Below are positions 17,692-26,938 of a stretch of DNA of 64,000 nucleotides, in pieces (the stretch's first letter is position 1; the number at the start of each line of letters is the position of its first letter). Below the pieces are notes generated by a model. That model searched no databases. It saw only the letters and a program-made list of their open reading frames with translations, and had not been told where the DNA came from. The translations under genes and the position numbers were made by a program. This DNA comes from Burkholderia sp. PAMC 26561 (GTDB taxonomy: Bacteria; Pseudomonadota; Gammaproteobacteria; Burkholderiales; Burkholderiaceae). The stretch lies in assembly GCF_001557535.2 (NCBI RefSeq), contig NZ_CP014306.1, positions 1,364,001 through 1,428,000 of the forward strand, written 5' to 3'.

Positions 17692-17967
17692 ATGGCAGCA
17701 GCAAGCGGACGGATTATCGTGCAGGTGACGACGGGGCAGAAACGCGCTATCGCGCGCACTGCAAGACGGCTCGGATTGAACCTGGGAGAACTCATGCGTC
17801 AGGCAGCACAAGGCTTTGCACCGTCAGAAGACGAACGCGATCTGCTCGCCTTGATCGAGCGTGCAAATGTGTCTGCGAGGCAAGCGAGCGAATCACTTGT
17901 TGATACGTTGTCGTTTATCCAGGAGTCGAACAAGCGTATCGCTGCAATGACGGCGGAGAATGCTTAA
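17692..17967 (+). CDS. Small protein with ribbon-helix-helix-like N-terminus, function unknown
   Basis: A 91-residue protein. The N-terminal part (SGRIIVQVTTGQKRAIARTARRLGLNLGELMRQAA) has the strand-helix-helix pattern of ribbon-helix-helix DNA-binding proteins. The rest is helical and acidic, ending ESNKRIAAMTAENA. I do not recognise a specific family; MobC-like or antitoxin-like proteins share this pattern. AGGAGCGGAA precedes ATG 17692. The stop overlaps the next start by one base, so the two genes form a pair downstream of the tRNA. Confidence 0.65.
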   Translation: MAAASGRIIVQVTTGQKRAIARTARRLGLNLGELMRQAAQGFAPSEDERDLLALIERANVSARQASESLVDTLSFIQESNKRIAAMTAENA

Positions 17968-18161
17968 TGGGCGTGACTGACAAGTTGTGGGACGCGCTCA
18001 CGACCGTCATCAAGATAAGCGACAACATGGTGTCGTTGAACAGCAGCGTCAAGGCGCAACAGGCGAAGGTCGAAGGGCTTACAGAGCGCGTGATCCGCCT
18101 TGAAACGACATTGGAGCTCCTGTTGCGCACCGGCGGCAATACCAGGAAACTGCCGCGCTAA
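17967..18161 (+). CDS. Small coiled-coil protein, function unknown
   Basis: A 64-residue protein with a heptad-like helix (DNMVSLNSSVKAQQAKVEGL, then TERVIRLETTLELLLR) and a basic tail. No signal peptide or membrane segment is visible. It is coupled to the preceding gene (TAATG junction) and probably works with it. No toxin signature can be seen in either partner. The following 250 bp to the antiporter gene is non-coding. Confidence 0.6.
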   Translation: MGVTDKLWDALTTVIKISDNMVSLNSSVKAQQAKVEGLTERVIRLETTLELLLRTGGNTRKLPR

Positions 18162-18413
18162 TTGGCGAGCCGCTGGATTGTTCCGTTCGCTCCGCTTGAC
18201 CCGGGTTCTCCAGTGCCCCAAAAAAAACCGCTCAGTGCCAAAGGCAGTGAGCGGGAAGATCGGAGAGTTACAACGACATCATGCGCTTTCATGGAGTACG
18301 CATGGGATGAAGTATGGCGCGGCGGTCATCGTTGAAAAATACGATAACTCCTAAAACGTCCGTTATGTTATTCGTTAGTCCGTTTTAAATCGCTGATTGA
18401 AATGAAGCTCCCT

Positions 18414-20093
18414 TCAAGCGGCCGCGCCTTTCTTGCGATTCACAATCGCGGTTTCGGACAAATCGATTTCGCGCATCAGCTTGTTCAGGGTTTCGTCGTT
18501 GATAGCCTGGCGCGTGCGCAGTTTCAGAAGCTCCGATCGCTCCGCCCGCAGCGCGGCCATCTTCAGCTTGGTTTCGACCATCTCACTTTGTCGTGCGGAA
18601 CGACGAGACTCTTCTTCATCGCCGAGTCCTTCAAGTCGCCGTCTGTACAAACTCATCACGCGTGCCGTGGAGTCCGCACAATGCGCCGCGCCGGTTTCAT
18701 CCATCTGGCCGGTGAGTTTTTCCTGAGCTGCATCGATTGCACGAATCGCTGCCTGAGCTGCGTGACGGCGCGCGATGCGTTCTTCCGCCGCGTGTGGATC
18801 GCCGCGACGCTTCAATCCGCTCAGCAACAGCGGCAATCCAATCACGCCGATTAGCAGCGACATCAGGATCGTCCCCGACGCGATGAAAATGGCCAGATCA
18901 CGTCCCGGCAACGCGGTACCGTTCGGCAGAACCTCGGGCAACGACAACACGCCGGCCAGCGTGACTGCGCCGCGCACGCCGCCAATAGTGGTCATGGCCA
19001 CCGTGCGCACACCCGGCACTGCGTTCGACACGCCATGCTTCGCGGCGCCGCGGCTCGCGACCCAGCGCAGCACCCACACCCACGCAAATCGCAACCCATA
19101 AAGCGCGATGACCACCGCGGCCACGTAGCCCAGCAGCAAGCCCACTTGGTATAGACCATCGTGATGCGCCTCGATCAACGCGCGTCCGATGATGTGTGGA
19201 AACTGCAGCCCGAGCAGAATGAACACCATGCCGTTGAAGACGAACTCGATCATCGTCCAGGTACTCGTCATGCGGATGCGCGCCGCCGTCGGGATGATCT
19301 CGCGCAGGCTCTGGAAGTTCATCATCATGCCTGCGGACACCGCCGAGAGGATGCCCGAACAACCGAGTTTCTCGGCGATCAGATACGCGGCGAACGGAAT
19401 CAGCAACGTGAGGACGACGCCGGCGGCTGGGTCATCGTCGTCGGACATCTTTACGATCCGCCGTGGGATCGTGGTCACGAGCCAACTGATCACCGCGCCG
19501 ATCAAGAGGCCGCCGACGGCGATCACCACAAAACTTATCGATGCCGCGCGCAACGAGAACACGCCTGTCAGCGCCGCCGCGATGGCGAACTTCAGCGCGA
19601 CCAGGCCAGACGCGTCGTTCATCAACGCCTCGCCTTCGAGGATGTGCATGAGGTTCGCCGGAATGCGTCCCTTGCCCGCAATGCCGCTCAACGCGACAGC
19701 ATCTGTTGGCGATAACACCGCTGCCAGCGCGAACGCGACCGGCAAGGGCATGACGGGAATCATCACGTGCAGGAACCAGCCAAGCGCGCCCACCGTCATG
19801 AATACGAGGCCGAGCGCGAGCAGCAGGATCGCGCGGCGTTGCATGAAAAATTCGCGCTTCGGGATCCGCCAGCCGTCGGCGAAGAGCAGCGGCGGGATAA
19901 AGAGCATCATGAAGAGCTCGGGATCGAACGTGACGTGCAAGCCGAATCCCGGCCACGCGAGACACGCGCCGATTGCGATCTGAATGAGCGGCAAGGGCAA
20001 CGTGAACGGCAACTTGCTGGCAAGCGCGCTCGTGATGAAGCCGGACAGCGCGACTGCCAGCATCAGAATGAGTACGGTGAAAACGATATCCAT
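18414..20093 (-). CDS. CPA1 family Na+/H+ antiporter
   Basis: A 559-residue membrane antiporter with about 12 transmembrane segments up to residue ~430, then a cytoplasmic tail of ~130 residues. Key motifs are LSPTDAVALSGIAG (about 155-168) and EALMNDASGLVALKFA (about 180-195), the TD...ND signature of NhaP/YjcE-type CPA1 exchangers. It should exchange Na+ (or K+) for H+ and help pH and salt tolerance. The charged tail is probably regulatory. The frame runs upstream to 20297, but MDIVFTVLILML at ATG 20093 is the natural membrane-protein start. Confidence 0.88.
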   Translation of the reverse strand: MDIVFTVLILMLAVALSGFITSALASKLPFTLPLPLIQIAIGACLAWPGFGLHVTFDPELFMMLFIPPLLFADGWRIPKREFFMQRRAILLLALGLVFMTVGALGWFLHVMIPVMPLPVAFALAAVLSPTDAVALSGIAGKGRIPANLMHILEGEALMNDASGLVALKFAIAAALTGVFSLRAASISFVVIAVGGLLIGAVISWLVTTIPRRIVKMSDDDDPAAGVVLTLLIPFAAYLIAEKLGCSGILSAVSAGMMMNFQSLREIIPTAARIRMTSTWTMIEFVFNGMVFILLGLQFPHIIGRALIEAHHDGLYQVGLLLGYVAAVVIALYGLRFAWVWVLRWVASRGAAKHGVSNAVPGVRTVAMTTIGGVRGAVTLAGVLSLPEVLPNGTALPGRDLAIFIASGTILMSLLIGVIGLPLLLSGLKRRGDPHAAEERIARRHAAQAAIRAIDAAQEKLTGQMDETGAAHCADSTARVMSLYRRRLEGLGDEEESRRSARQSEMVETKLKMAALRAERSELLKLRTRQAINDETLNKLMREIDLSETAIVNRKKGAAA

Positions 20094-20497
20094 TTTTTTC
20101 TTGGTGCGGTAATCGGAGCAATGAGGAGCGAACTTCGTCCCGCCACGCTCTTTTGATAACAAAGGACCAAAGTTTAGCTTGGACGGGCGAGCCAGTCTGA
20201 ATCGGGGCCGCGCACTGCAATGGTGCGATCCGCACGCCGTCCCGTGAAAGAGGCGTCTCGCCTCGGTGCACACGGTGACGAAAGCTCCGCAAACCACTCA
20301 TGGCTCGTGAGCACGGAGCTTGCTTTATCCAAAGGGACGGGACGCGCAGATTCCCCGCTTAAAGATAATCGAGGGCAGTGTATGAAACCAGGATTGAGCG
20401 TGCGGGCGGCGCAGCAAGCAACGCAATCGATTGCGAAAAACAAAGAGGATGGTGTGCACGATACACAAACGCAGGCGTGCATTCGTCCGGGGAAGGC
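20094..20497. other. Intergenic region between the antiporter and EAL genes
   Basis: About 400 bp between divergent genes. Short open frames on both strands have no family resemblance. I see no clear promoter hexamers, repeats or structured motif beyond ordinary hairpins. GGGGAAGG at 20489-20495 is the ribosome-binding site of the EAL gene. Confidence 0.5.
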
Positions 20498-21820
20498 ATG
20501 ATGGCGATAGCGAATCCGGAGAAGATCAAGCCGATCTCGCCGCGGAATTTTGAACTGAGCGTGACATCGGGGTTCGACCGGTATTCGGTCGACCACGGCA
20601 ACTGGACGCTATCGAGCGTCTTCCAGCCGGTGTTCAGCCTCTCGCACATGCGGGCGGTCGGATATGAGGGTTTGTTGCGTGCGCACGATGCGCTCGATCG
20701 CGCCGTGTCGCCGCTCGATGTGTTTGGTCAGGCCGCGCGCATTGGCGAGGCCATGCAGCTCGACCGCCTGTCGCAGGCGCTGCATCTGGAAAATTTCAAC
20801 GTGTTGGGCGCTCAGAACGAATGGCTGTTCCTGAATGTCCATCCGGGTTCGTTGACCGAGCCGTATCACATGGCCGCGTTGCTGGCGAATCTGAAGCGCC
20901 TGAATATCGAACCGCGTCGTGTGGTGCTGGAGGTGCTGGAGGATCGGGCAGACGACATCGAGAAACTCGCCGAAGCCGTGCAGCATTTTCGTGAACACGG
21001 CTTTCTGATCGCGCTCGATGACTTCGGCGCGGGACATTCGAATATCGAACGGATATGGCAACTGGATCCGGATATCGTGAAGCTCGACCGCGTGATGCTG
21101 TCGCATGCCGCGCAGTCGGCGCATACGCTGCACGGGATGAGCCACTCCAAGCACCGGCGCAACATGGAGGCCATCCTGTGCGGCGTGGTTTCGCTGCTGC
21201 ATGAAGCGGGCAAGCTGGTGTTGATCGAAGGCGTGGAAACCGAGCATGAGGCGCAGCTGGCGCTCGCAAGCGGCGCGGATTTCGTGCAGGGATTTTTCTT
21301 CGGACGTCCGAATCCGGGTCTTGCCGATGCGCCTCAGGCGCACACGTTGATGAGCGAGCTGACGGAGCGTTTCCGCCTGCAGACCGAGGCGAAGGAGCGG
21401 CGGGTGGCAGCCCGTCTGCAACCGTATGTACGTGCGTTCGAGCGCGCGGCCGAGCGGCTGGCGGCAGGCGAGCCGCTGGAAGAGGTGTGCTGGAACTTCC
21501 TCGCCCTCGATAACGCCGCCCGATGTTTTCTGCTCGATGTCAACGGGCGGCAAGCCGGCCGGAACGTCGTCCTTCGGGCTGATCGGGCTGCCCATGAAGC
21601 GCGGTTGTTGCCTTTGATCGATGCTCAAGGCGCGAACTGGCTGCGCCGTCCCTACTTCAGGGACGCGCTGGGTGCGCCGGATCGCGTGCACGTGACGAAG
21701 CCGTATTTATCGATCAATGAGGCGCTTCCTTGCGTGACGTTGTCGGTGGAGACTCGCATGGGCGGCCAGCGCGTCGTGCTTTGCGGAGACATCGATTGGG
21801 AGGCGGAGGAGGAAGAGTAG
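20498..21820 (+). CDS. EAL-domain c-di-GMP phosphodiesterase with PDC-like C-terminal domain
   Basis: A 440-residue protein. The EAL domain (about 35-285) keeps the catalytic set: GYEGLLRA, LNVHP, LEVLED, IALDDFGAGHSN, DIVKLD, LIEGVETEHE and QGFFFGRP. It should therefore hydrolyse c-di-GMP to pGpG. The C-terminal ~150 residues (RPYFRDALGAPDRVHVTKPYL and TLSVETRMGG) resemble the cytoplasmic Cache/PDC-like YkuI C-terminal sensor domain. No transmembrane segment or signal peptide is present. ATG 20498 follows GGGGAAGG by 2-3 nt; ATG 20501 is an equally possible start. Confidence 0.9.
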   Translation: MMAIANPEKIKPISPRNFELSVTSGFDRYSVDHGNWTLSSVFQPVFSLSHMRAVGYEGLLRAHDALDRAVSPLDVFGQAARIGEAMQLDRLSQALHLENFNVLGAQNEWLFLNVHPGSLTEPYHMAALLANLKRLNIEPRRVVLEVLEDRADDIEKLAEAVQHFREHGFLIALDDFGAGHSNIERIWQLDPDIVKLDRVMLSHAAQSAHTLHGMSHSKHRRNMEAILCGVVSLLHEAGKLVLIEGVETEHEAQLALASGADFVQGFFFGRPNPGLADAPQAHTLMSELTERFRLQTEAKERRVAARLQPYVRAFERAAERLAAGEPLEEVCWNFLALDNAARCFLLDVNGRQAGRNVVLRADRAAHEARLLPLIDAQGANWLRRPYFRDALGAPDRVHVTKPYLSINEALPCVTLSVETRMGGQRVVLCGDIDWEAEEEE

Positions 21821-21829
21821 GAATGGGTC

Positions 21830-21860
21830 GAGCTGATCCACGTGAATCAGCTCGCGTCTT
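21830..21860 (+). terminator. Intrinsic terminator after the EAL gene
   Basis: GAGCTGAT (21830-21837) pairs with ATCAGCTC (21846-21853), followed by GCGTCTTTTC. The U-run is imperfect. It lies just beyond the stop of the convergent oxidoreductase gene. Confidence 0.6.
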
Positions 21861-21861
21861 T

Positions 21862-24800
21862 TCATTTCGCCACGACGACTGGAATCCCCCTCAGGGCGCC
21901 GGCGCCCTTGAGCTCATCCAGTGATGCCTGCACGTAGCGTCCCGTCTCGACCGCAATCCCGAGCTTCGCGCCCAGATCGCGTTCGCGCCGCTTCACCATC
22001 GATAAATTCGCCAGCTTCACGTGCCCATATCCGCGAATGCGTTCGTGCAGCAGCGCAAGCGCTTCGACGTCCTTTGTGTTGTCAGGCGTCATCGCCCTGA
22101 GCGCGCGTTGAACGGTGATTTCGTAGTCGCCGGGAAGCTGGCGTTCCATCTTGCGTTCCAGCGACCGGCCGAATGGATCGATCACTGTTCCTCGCAAACC
22201 ACGCACCTTCGACATCACGCCGAGCACCGGCCATAGCCATTGTCCGAACGTCATCTTGCGCGGCGCGCCGCCATTTTTCGCCCTCGATAAAACCGGCGGT
22301 GCCATGTTGAACTTCACGGCGAAATCCTGGCCGGCAGTTCCTTCGAACTGTGCTTCCAAAGCCGCGCGGAAAGCGGGATCGGTGTGAAGCCGCGCGACTT
22401 CGTATTCGTCTTTCACAGCAAGCAGCCGATAAAACGTCGTGGCGACCGCCCGCGTCACGGCATCGTTGCCGGATGCAGCGGCAACTGAAACCAACGAGCG
22501 GTATCGCGTCACATATTGCGAACCGCCATATGCCAGCAATCGCGCCTCGCGATCGGCAATCAACGTTTCGAGCGGCATCGCGTTCATTTCGATTCGCGGC
22601 ACGGCGGAGGTCTTGCGCAGCGCCTCAAGCGCGCCGATATCCGCAGCCGCCAATCGCCCGATGGCAAATGCGAGCTTGTTCATAGGTACAGCGACGTTGT
22701 TCAACTCGATGGCGCGCATCAACGCCGCGTGCGACACGGGCACGAGTCCGAGTTGCCACGCGTAACCCAGCATCAGGATGTTCGCGCCGATCGTGTCGCC
22801 GAGAAAGCGCGTTGCCAGCGCCTGGGCGTCACACGTGTTCATGCGCTCCGCGCCCGCTGCATGCTGCATCTTTTCGAGCAGCGATCCGGCGTGAAGATTC
22901 GCGTCCGGGTTCTGCACGAACGTCGCGTTCGGAATGGCGTGCGTGTTCACGACAATGCGCGTGCGGCCATGCCGGACGGTTTGCAATGCGTCGGCGCTCG
23001 CGCCCACGACCATGTCGCACGCGAGCAGCACATCAGCCTGCTGGGTATCGATGCGAACCTGGTTAAGCAAGGCATCGGTCGCGGCGAAACGTACGAATGA
23101 AAGCACCGCGCCACCCTTTTGCGCGAAGCCCATGAAGTCGAGCACCGACGCGCTCTTGCCTTCAAGATGCGCCGCCATGCTGATGAGCGCGCCGACCGTG
23201 ACCACGCCCGTGCCGCCGACTCCGGTGATCAGGATGTCGTACGGCGCGTTATCGAGTTCGAGCGCGGGTTCCTGCAACCCATCCACGCGTGCCGCGAGCG
23301 CCTCGGGATCGAATCCGTTACCGGCCGCCTTCTTGAGTTTCGCACCTTCCAGCGTCACGAAGCTCGGGCAAAAGCCGTTCACGCACGAGTAGTCCTTGTT
23401 GCACGACGACTGGTCGATGCGGCGCTTGCGTCCGAGTTCGGTCTCCACCGGTTCGACCGATAAACAATTGCTCTGCACGCCGCAATCGCCGCAACCCTCG
23501 CACACGGCTTCGTTGATGAACAGGCGTTTGTCCGGGTCGGGGAATTCGCCTTTTTTCCTTCTGCGGCGTTTTTCCGCTGCGCACGTTTGATCGTAGATGA
23601 GGACCGTCACGCCTTTGATGTCACGCAAACGCCGTTGAACGTCGTCGAGTTCGCTTCTGTGGTGGAACGTCGTGCCCTTCGGAAACTGATCGTGATGCCC
23701 GTCGTATTTTTCGGGTTCGTCGCTGACCACGACCAGCGTTGCGATGCCTTCCGCTTCGACCTGCCGCGCGATTTGCGGCACGGAAATGCTGCCATCGACA
23801 GGCTGGCCGCCGGTCATTGCGACGGCGTCGTTGTACAGGATCTTGTACGTGATGTTCGTCTTCGCCGCGGCCGCCTGGCGAATCGCCAGGATGCCCGAAT
23901 GAAAGTACGTGCCGTCGCCGAGATTCTGGAAGACGTGCGGCGTTTTCGTGAACATGGAATGCGACGCCCAATCCACACCTTCGCCGCCCATCTGGATCAG
24001 GCCGGTCGTGTCGCGTTCCATCCAAGAAGCCATGAAATGGCAACCGATTCCGGCTTGGGCAATCGATCCATCGGGCACCTTGGTGGATGTATTGTGCGGA
24101 CAGCCCGAGCAAAAATACGGCGTGCGTTTGACGGCATCGGCGGCATTCGACAGGATTTGCGGCGCAACGAGATCGACAACTTTGTCGCGCCGATCAAGCG
24201 CCGGTTTGTGCCGCGCGAGCCAGTCGGCGAAGACAGGCAACACGCGCGACGGACGCAGCTCGCCAAGCGCGCTCAACAGCATTGCGCCGTCCTGCGCATT
24301 CTTGCCGATCACAACCGGCCGCGCACCTTGTGTCCGGTTATACAAATGGTCTTTGATCTGCTGCTCGATCACCGGGCCTTTTTCTTCGATGACCAGCACT
24401 TCGGACAGGCCTTCCACGAACGTATCGAGCCGCGTGGTTTCTAGCGGAAACGACAAGCCCACTTTATAGATGCGCACGCCAGCGGCGTCGAGATCATCGA
24501 CGGTCAGATCCAGACGGCGCAACGTTTCCATCAAGTCCAGATGCGCCTTGCCGCACGTCACAATGCCGACGTTCGCATGACGGCTTGGGGCGATCCATTT
24601 ATCGATGGAATTGGTCTTGGAGAAATAGCGCACCGCTTCCAGCTTAGCGGCCAGCCGCGCTTCGATTGTCAGGCTCGGCAGGTCGGGCCAGCGATTATGC
24701 AAACCGCCTTCAGGCGCGACGAAACCTTCCGGCGCCGGCCAAACGGTCTGCAACGCATCGAGGTCGACGGTCGATCCTGACTCCACTGTTTCCGAAATCG

Positions 24801-25431
24801 CCTTGTATCCCACCCATGCGCCCGAAAAGCGTGACAACGCCCATCCATAAAGACCGAACTCGAGCATATCGGCGATATTCGATGGATTCACCACCGGCAT
24901 ATGCCACGCAATCATCGCCTGGTCGGACTGATGCGGCATGGATGACGACACGCAGCCGTGGTCATCGCCCGCCACGACGAGCACGCCGCCATGGGGCGAG
25001 GAACCGTAGGCGTTGCCGTGCTTGAGCGCATCGCCGGCACGGTCCACGCCCGGGCCTTTGCCGTACCACATGGCGAACACGCCATCGACCGTGCGTTCAG
25101 GATCGGATTCCACGCGCTGCGTGCCGAGAACCGCGGTGCCCCCAAGTTCTTCGTTGATTGCGGGAAGGAAGCGCACGTCGTGCGACGCCAGCAGCTTCTT
25201 CGCCTTCCACAATTGTTGATCCACCATGCCAAGCGGCGATCCACGATACCCGCTCACGAAACCCGCGGTGTTCATGCCCGCAGATCGGTCCAGTTGCCGT
25301 TGCATCAGGACGAGGCGAACCAGCGCCTGCGTGCCGGTCAGGAAGATCCGGCCCTGAGTTGCGTTGAGGTTATCGGTGAGCTGATAGGCGGCGAGCGGCG
25401 GATGGTCTGCAAATGGGACACGCGCGTTCAT
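21862..25431 (-). CDS. Indolepyruvate:ferredoxin oxidoreductase, fused alpha and beta subunits
   Basis: A 1,189-residue fused 2-oxoacid:ferredoxin oxidoreductase. The thiamine-diphosphate part includes GIGCHFMASWMERDTTGLIQ and GGEGVDWA (about 470-500). A 4Fe-4S section follows with CEGCGDCGVQSNC and CNKDYSCVNGFC (about 660-710). The C-terminal gamma-type domain starts ILITGVGGTGVVTVGAL (about 750). It would oxidatively decarboxylate aryl-pyruvates to aryl-acetyl-CoA with ferredoxin as acceptor. Full-length fused versions are common in aerobic proteobacteria and are thought to act in aromatic amino-acid turnover. It is monocistronic, with no ferredoxin gene adjacent. Confidence 0.9.
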   Translation of the reverse strand: MNARVPFADHPPLAAYQLTDNLNATQGRIFLTGTQALVRLVLMQRQLDRSAGMNTAGFVSGYRGSPLGMVDQQLWKAKKLLASHDVRFLPAINEELGGTAVLGTQRVESDPERTVDGVFAMWYGKGPGVDRAGDALKHGNAYGSSPHGGVLVVAGDDHGCVSSSMPHQSDQAMIAWHMPVVNPSNIADMLEFGLYGWALSRFSGAWVGYKAISETVESGSTVDLDALQTVWPAPEGFVAPEGGLHNRWPDLPSLTIEARLAAKLEAVRYFSKTNSIDKWIAPSRHANVGIVTCGKAHLDLMETLRRLDLTVDDLDAAGVRIYKVGLSFPLETTRLDTFVEGLSEVLVIEEKGPVIEQQIKDHLYNRTQGARPVVIGKNAQDGAMLLSALGELRPSRVLPVFADWLARHKPALDRRDKVVDLVAPQILSNAADAVKRTPYFCSGCPHNTSTKVPDGSIAQAGIGCHFMASWMERDTTGLIQMGGEGVDWASHSMFTKTPHVFQNLGDGTYFHSGILAIRQAAAAKTNITYKILYNDAVAMTGGQPVDGSISVPQIARQVEAEGIATLVVVSDEPEKYDGHHDQFPKGTTFHHRSELDDVQRRLRDIKGVTVLIYDQTCAAEKRRRRKKGEFPDPDKRLFINEAVCEGCGDCGVQSNCLSVEPVETELGRKRRIDQSSCNKDYSCVNGFCPSFVTLEGAKLKKAAGNGFDPEALAARVDGLQEPALELDNAPYDILITGVGGTGVVTVGALISMAAHLEGKSASVLDFMGFAQKGGAVLSFVRFAATDALLNQVRIDTQQADVLLACDMVVGASADALQTVRHGRTRIVVNTHAIPNATFVQNPDANLHAGSLLEKMQHAAGAERMNTCDAQALATRFLGDTIGANILMLGYAWQLGLVPVSHAALMRAIELNNVAVPMNKLAFAIGRLAAADIGALEALRKTSAVPRIEMNAMPLETLIADREARLLAYGGSQYVTRYRSLVSVAAASGNDAVTRAVATTFYRLLAVKDEYEVARLHTDPAFRAALEAQFEGTAGQDFAVKFNMAPPVLSRAKNGGAPRKMTFGQWLWPVLGVMSKVRGLRGTVIDPFGRSLERKMERQLPGDYEITVQRALRAMTPDNTKDVEALALLHERIRGYGHVKLANLSMVKRRERDLGAKLGIAVETGRYVQASLDELKGAGALRGIPVVVAK

Positions 25432-25688
25432 GAAGTCTCCGGCGTTTATCGTTGGTATTGAGGGATGTCGTCATTCTTCCTCGCCATAAGCGGAGATTTT
25501 TTGCGTTTCTCGCGCTCATATGAGCTGCAGCGCAATGAAACCCATCTTATCGATCGCCGTTGAGTAGAAAAAGCCGGCCGAATGGCTAACGTGTGGTTAA
25601 CCCGTACCGCGAAGTGCCCAGGAGCGGGTAATCTCAATGCTCCTGCTGCGACGAAGATATGCAGCCTCACAACGAGGAAGATCCGCCC

Positions 25689-26312
25689 ATGAAGCTCTAC
25701 TACTGGCCAAAGACTCGCGCGTTTCGCGCGCTGTGGATGCTCGAGGAACTGGGTGTGCCGTACGAGTTCGCATACGTGAACATCCGCGCCGGCGAACAAA
25801 ACGAAGCGGCGTTCTGTGCGGTGAATCCCATGTCGAAGCTGCCCGCGCTCGATGACGACGGCGTCTGCGTTGCAGAGTCGGGCGCGGTGCTCCTCTATCT
25901 CGCCGATAAACACCCGCAAGCCGGCCTCGGCGTTCCACTCGACGATCCTCTACGCGGCCGCTTCCTCCAGTGGATGTTCTTCACGGGCGCGTGCCTTGAA
26001 CCGGCAATGGCTGAAAAGATGATCGGCGCGCCCGGAAACAGCGTGAGTTTCGGCTGGGGTGATCTGGGTCGCGTGGAGAAGGCGATCGAATCGGCGCTCG
26101 CGCACGGGCCGTGGTTGCTCGGCGAGCGTTTTACAGCCGCCGATATCCTCGTTTCGAGCACGCTGCAGATTGCGTATATGGCGAAGCTGATCGAACCGGG
26201 CGGCGCGCTGTCCGAGTACGTCGCGCGTGCAACGTCACGCGAGGCGCATGAGCGCGCGGTATCGATTGATAAAGCCGAGGCGCAGAAGGCTTCGTCCGCT
26301 GCCAAAAATTAA
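25689..26312 (+). CDS. Glutathione S-transferase family protein
   Basis: A 207-residue GST. The N-terminal thioredoxin fold begins MKLYYWPKTRAFRALWMLEEL. NPMSKLPALDDDGVCVAESGAVLLYLADK supplies the cis-Pro and the ES glutathione-binding pair. An all-helical C-terminal domain follows with WLLGERFTAADILVSS, the N-capping box. It probably conjugates or detoxifies electrophiles with glutathione; the substrate is unknown. ATG 25689 is chosen ten codons inside the open frame because the GST fold starts there. It overlaps the next convergent gene by 4 nt. Confidence 0.88.
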   Translation: MKLYYWPKTRAFRALWMLEELGVPYEFAYVNIRAGEQNEAAFCAVNPMSKLPALDDDGVCVAESGAVLLYLADKHPQAGLGVPLDDPLRGRFLQWMFFTGACLEPAMAEKMIGAPGNSVSFGWGDLGRVEKAIESALAHGPWLLGERFTAADILVSSTLQIAYMAKLIEPGGALSEYVARATSREAHERAVSIDKAEAQKASSAAKN

Positions 26313-26554
26313 GGAAACGTCTTTGGTTTGGGAATGCCCGCGCCGGCTTCAATGTCGGCGACGGCCTGTACATGCGCGGCATCGACGGCATCGGTCGGGC
26401 TCGACAAACCGTTGTCTCCGCCTATGGTTTTCCACGGCTGCACGGCTTTGTCGAGATGACGGATTTCGTATTCAGCGTCCCACCGCGTTCCCTCCAATTC
26501 AATAGGACGAACGTGGATTGAATAGACGCCGTAAAGAAAGAGTTGTTCGGACAT
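26309..26554 (-). CDS. Small acidic hypothetical protein
   Basis: An 81-residue protein starting MSEQLFLYGVYSIHVRPIEL and ending AGAGIPKPKTFP, without signal peptide or membrane segment. It looks like a compact soluble alpha/beta protein. I do not recognise the family. ATG 26554 is chosen over an earlier in-frame ATG because GGGAGACTCAGC lies just before it. It is co-oriented with a second small acidic gene 70 bp upstream. Confidence 0.6.
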   Translation of the reverse strand: MSEQLFLYGVYSIHVRPIELEGTRWDAEYEIRHLDKAVQPWKTIGGDNGLSSPTDAVDAAHVQAVADIEAGAGIPKPKTFP

Positions 26555-26624
26555 GCTGAGTCTCCCGTCCAAGCTGAGTTAAACGGAAACGGCGGCGCGG
26601 GAAATCCAGTGCCGCCGTATATTT

Positions 26625-26849
26625 TCAGAGTTCGATTTCGCCGAGAATCCGGTGCGCGAGCGCGCGGGCTTCGTCCAGCGCTTCCTCTTCGGAGAGGGAT
26701 GTGGCGGCGACATCGTAGAGTTTCGGTTCGTCGCTATCCTCGCCGTCGTCCCGGACCAGCGAGACGACGCCCTGGAACTGGCCGTCGTCGGTCGGACGAA
26801 CGCCGATAGTCGCGGTGTAGATGCCCTTCGTGTAGATCGTGTCTTCCAT
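26625..26849 (-). CDS. Small acidic hypothetical protein
   Basis: A 74-residue protein starting MEDTIYTKGIYTATIGVRPT and ending EARALAHRILGEIEL. It has beta strands followed by an acidic helix (SEEEALDEARALAHRIL), a shape seen in small DUF6566/HlyU-like folds, but I cannot name the family. GGAG lies 7 nt before ATG 26849. It is cytoplasmic by appearance. It lies between the PfkB kinase and the other small gene, all on the - strand, but 89 bp from the kinase start of translation unit, so membership in that operon is uncertain. Confidence 0.6.
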   Translation of the reverse strand: MEDTIYTKGIYTATIGVRPTDDGQFQGVVSLVRDDGEDSDEPKLYDVAATSLSEEEALDEARALAHRILGEIEL

Positions 26850-26938
26850 GATGCGCTCCGCCAAAGGTTGAAAACGATGCTAGCACGCGTATTTATCGCG
26901 CGTATGACCGTCTTTTTCGTAAGCGGTGAGCGCACGTT

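Noticed and set aside
17692..18161. Toxin-antitoxin pair
   Set aside because: The first protein has an RHH-like look, but the second is a pure coiled coil without any toxin motif; kept only as an open question.
25446..25919. 157-codon - strand frame overlapping the GST start
   Set aside because: Mostly antisense to the GST coding region; no motif.
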